This document shows, piece after piece, positions 61,958 through 64,000 of a DNA stretch of 64,000 nucleotides (the stretch's first letter is position 1; every line of letters starts with the position of its first letter). The position numbers were made by a program, and so were the translations under genes. The notes beneath the pieces were generated by a model. The model ran no database searches, was not told where the DNA came from, and saw only the letters and a program-made list of their open reading frames with translations. The DNA is taken from positions 518,919 to 582,918 of the forward strand of contig NZ_BMOO01000001.1 of assembly GCF_014647115.1 (NCBI RefSeq). Direction: 5' to 3'. The stretch is from Halarchaeum rubridurum (GTDB lineage Archaea; Halobacteriota; Halobacteria; Halobacteriales; Halobacteriaceae).

Positions 61958-61967
61958 CCTTTCTTTG
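61958..61967 (+). promoter_or_regulatory. TATA-like box of rfcC
   Basis: The sequence cctttctttg is centred about 29 bases before the ATG at 61992. Confidence 0.4.
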
Positions 61968-61991
61968 CCGGGCGAGCGGTAGGGTGACGCG

Positions 61992-63002
61992 ATGGACGCG
62001 CCGCTCTGGACGGACACGCACGCGCCCGGAATCGACGACCTCCCGCAGTCGTCGGTCCGCGACCGGCTCCGCAACGCCCTCGACGAGCCGCAGAACCTCG
62101 TCGTCCACGGGCCGGTCGGCGCGGGGAAGACCGCGGCGGTGCGCGCGCTCGCCCGCGAGGCGCACGCGGACGCCGAGAACGACCTCGTGGAGGTGAACGT
62201 CGCGGACTTCTTCGGGATGACGAAGAAGGAGGTGAGCGAGGACCCGCGCTTCTCGCGGTTCATCTCCGCGAAGCGCCGCCGGAACTCCTCGAAGGCGGAC
62301 CTCATCAACCACGTCCTGAAGGAGTCGGCGAGCTACGCGCCCGTCTCGGGCGACTACACGACGGTCGTCCTCGACAACGCGGAGGCGATCCGCGAGGACT
62401 TCCAGCAGGCCCTGCGGCGCGTGATGGAGCAGTACCACGCGACGACGCAGTTCGTCATCACGACGCGCCAGCCCACGAAGCTCATCCCGCCGATCCGCTC
62501 GCGGTGTTTCCCCGTCTCCGTGCGCGCGCCGACGGACGCGGAGACCGTCGCGGTGCTGGAGTCGATCCTCGCCGAGGAGGGCGTCGACTCCGACGCGGAC
62601 GGCCTGGAGTTCGTCGCGGGCTACGCGGACGGCAACCTCCGGAAGGCCATCCTCGCCGCGCAGACGACCGCGGAGGAGGCGGGCGAGGTGACGATGGACG
62701 CGGCCTACGGGGCCCTCCAGGACGTCGGGCTCGACGACGACGTCAGGGGGATGCTCGACGACGCCGCGAGCGGCGACTTCACGGACGCGCGCTCGACGCT
62801 CGACGACCTGCTCGTCGATGAGGGGTACGAGGGCCCGGAGCTCCTCCGGGAGCTGCTGCGCGTCGGGCGCTCGAAGTACAGCGGCGACGAGCTCGCGGAA
62901 CTGCACGCGCTCGCCGGCGAGGTCGAGTTCGAGCTGAACGAGGGGACGAACGACCGCGTCCACCTCTCGCGGCTCCTCGCGGAGCTGGGACGCGACGCGT
63001 GA
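61992..63002 (+). CDS. rfcC: Replication factor C small subunit 2
   Basis: RfcC is part of the clamp loader that places PCNA on DNA. The 336-residue AAA+ protein has Walker A 'HGPVGAGKTAAVRAL' and the SRC arginine-finger motif 'PIRSRCFPV'. Walker B is unusual, reading 'VVLDNAEAIRED' in place of the common LDEAD. The collar domain occupies the last 100 residues. Haloarchaea carry a main small subunit (rfcA) and this second one. Confidence 0.9.
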   Translation: MDAPLWTDTHAPGIDDLPQSSVRDRLRNALDEPQNLVVHGPVGAGKTAAVRALAREAHADAENDLVEVNVADFFGMTKKEVSEDPRFSRFISAKRRRNSSKADLINHVLKESASYAPVSGDYTTVVLDNAEAIREDFQQALRRVMEQYHATTQFVITTRQPTKLIPPIRSRCFPVSVRAPTDAETVAVLESILAEEGVDSDADGLEFVAGYADGNLRKAILAAQTTAEEAGEVTMDAAYGALQDVGLDDDVRGMLDDAASGDFTDARSTLDDLLVDEGYEGPELLRELLRVGRSKYSGDELAELHALAGEVEFELNEGTNDRVHLSRLLAELGRDA

Positions 63003-63072
63003 CGCGACGCGAGCGAGCCGAACGGCGCGGAAGTCGAGGACGCGAGCGCGGCCGACGGCACGACGGGAAACG

Positions 63073-63492
63073 ATGACCGGCGACACGAGCGAGGAGACGG
63101 GCGCGGACGCGACCCCGACTGGCGTCCGCGGCGCGCTCCGCCGCGTCGGCGCGCGCGTCGAGGCCGCCACGGTCGGCTGTATCGCCGCGCTCCCGTTCGC
63201 CGTCGCGTTGCTCCCCCTCGTCCCCGGCTGGGTCGCCGTCGCGCTCGTGCTCGGCGCGGGGGCCGCGGCCGTCGCGCTCGTCGAGACCGACCGGCTCCCC
63301 GTCACCTACGGGGCGTTCTTCCGGTGGGCGCTCGCCACGGGCGTGCTCGGCTACGCCGGCTGGCAGCTCGCCGAACTCGACGTGCCGCCGGCGGACGCGG
63401 GCGTCGCGTTCGCCTACGCCGTCGGGGGTGCGCTCGTCGCCGTCGCCGTCGCCAACTACCGGCGGGTCTGGGGCGCGCTCGTCCTCGATTAG
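63073..63492 (+). CDS. Membrane protein of unknown function
   Basis: The 139-residue product begins MTGDTSEETGADATPTG and has four hydrophobic segments (about 33-51, 54-70, 79-98 and 106-128). There is no recognisable motif. It lies downstream of rfcC with a 70-base gap and overlaps the convergent methyltransferase stop by four bases. Confidence 0.65.
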   Translation: MTGDTSEETGADATPTGVRGALRRVGARVEAATVGCIAALPFAVALLPLVPGWVAVALVLGAGAAAVALVETDRLPVTYGAFFRWALATGVLGYAGWQLAELDVPPADAGVAFAYAVGGALVAVAVANYRRVWGALVLD

Positions 63493-64000
63493 GCGAGGAC
63501 GAGCACCGTCCGCGTGAGCGAGCGGTGGACGCGGCGCTCGAAGCGCGCCGCGACCGTCCAGCCGGCCGCGCGGGCCTCCGCGCGCCAGTCGCGGTCGGCG
63601 ACGAGGACGCACCGACCCGTGGCGACGCGGCGCACCTCCGCGAGCGCGCCCGCGACGAGGTCCGCGAGGTCGTGCGTCTCGATTTTCGACTGGCGACCGT
63701 AGGGTGCGTCGAAGACCGCGCAGTCGACCGCGTCGTCGCGCAGGGCGAGGCGGGTGGCGTCGCCCCGCAGGACGTCGTGGGCGTCGAGGTAGTGCGCGAG
63801 GTTCTCGTCGGTGCCCCGGACCATCTTCGCCTGGGCGTCGTTGCCGACGACGTCCGCGCCGACGAGGCCGGCCTCGATGAGCACCCCGCCCGTCCCGCAC
63901 ATCGGGTCGAGGAGCGTGCGCTCGCCGTTCGCCCCCGCGAGGTTCACGCAGGCCCGCGCGAGGAGGGGGTCCATGCTCCCGGGCTGGAAGAAGGGCCGGT
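63489..64000 (-). CDS. Partial tRNA (guanine-N2)-methyltransferase, Trm-G10-like
   Basis: The gene enters from the right edge; its N-terminal part is outside the window. The visible 170 residues start 'RPFFQPGSMDPLLAR' and hold the SAM-binding 'LLDPMCGTGGVLIEAGL' and the catalytic 'VFDAPYGRQS' (D-x-P-Y in place of DPPY), as in Trm-G10/TrmG10 enzymes that methylate G10 of tRNA. A THUMP domain would be expected upstream in the missing part. Confidence 0.88.
   Translation of the reverse strand, partial: RPFFQPGSMDPLLARACVNLAGANGERTLLDPMCGTGGVLIEAGLVGADVVGNDAQAKMVRGTDENLAHYLDAHDVLRGDATRLALRDDAVDCAVFDAPYGRQSKIETHDLADLVAGALAEVRRVATGRCVLVADRDWRAEARAAGWTVAARFERRVHRSLTRTVLVLA

Overview
The window is a stretch of chromosome from an extremely halophilic archaeon (class Halobacteria). 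The evidence is a very high G+C content with C or G at most third codon positions, strongly acidic proteins, archaeal-type information genes (S6e, aIF1A, Rio1, a Pno1-like KH protein, thermosome, replication factor C, tRNA splicing endonuclease, RNase Z, Trm-G10-like methyltransferase), a prearchaellin/prepilin peptidase, twin-arginine lipoproteins and halocyanin, and promoters whose TATA-like box lies about 28-31 bases before the start codon. The thermosome protein resembles that of Halobacterium-like genera, but I cannot fix the genus. Gene density is high, with about 62 protein genes and one tRNA-Lys(UUU). There is no rRNA, CRISPR array, intact insertion sequence or prophage.

Layout. 1-9 kb: a partial beta-propeller protein, a Tat lipoprotein, glmM, then a loose histidine cluster (hisI, hisA, hisB) with a phosphate transporter, a 2Fe-2S ferredoxin and pibD in between. 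9-20 kb: mostly housekeeping genes (quinone oxidoreductase, isochorismatase-like hydrolase, pyrC, YihY membrane protein, S6e, DHH phosphoesterase), three UspA-family genes with a GNAT acetyltransferase, and a 3-hydroxyisobutyrate dehydrogenase-like gene. 20-27 kb: an acetate module made of a YaaH-type acetate transporter, acs, a bacterio-opsin-activator-like regulator with an integrase-fold N-terminus, and a second divergent acs. 27-30 kb: a beta-CASP nuclease, a micro-protein, a ParB-like/ribbon-helix-helix DNA-binding protein, tRNA-Lys and a glutaredoxin. 30-34 kb: a Rieske/cytochrome b operon next to a divergent halocyanin. 33.8-46 kb: trpS-endA, a NucS-like zinc-ribbon protein, a Ski2-like helicase, pheA, hsp20, bcp and leuS. 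46-64 kb: ornithine cyclodeaminase-like gene, thermosome, the translation/ribosome-assembly group (KH, rio1, eif1A), tyrS, a DUF460 RuvC-like protein, PrpD-like gene, rnz, a DUF4382 lipoprotein, rfcC and a partial tRNA methyltransferase.

Intergenic DNA holds most of the unexplained structure. It includes a modular palindromic repeat family at about 0.7, 15.7 and 40.6 kb, a near-perfect 97-bp duplicated and foldable element before bcp, four consecutive perfect hairpins just after the thermosome gene, and a decayed regulator/membrane-protein gene pair that now splits the KH gene from rio1-eif1A. The most notable coding observations are the integrase-fold regulator in the acetate cluster, the altered hinge of the second acetyl-CoA synthetase, a NucS N-terminal domain joined to zinc fingers without the nuclease, and the ParB-like/RHH protein beside a micro-ORF.
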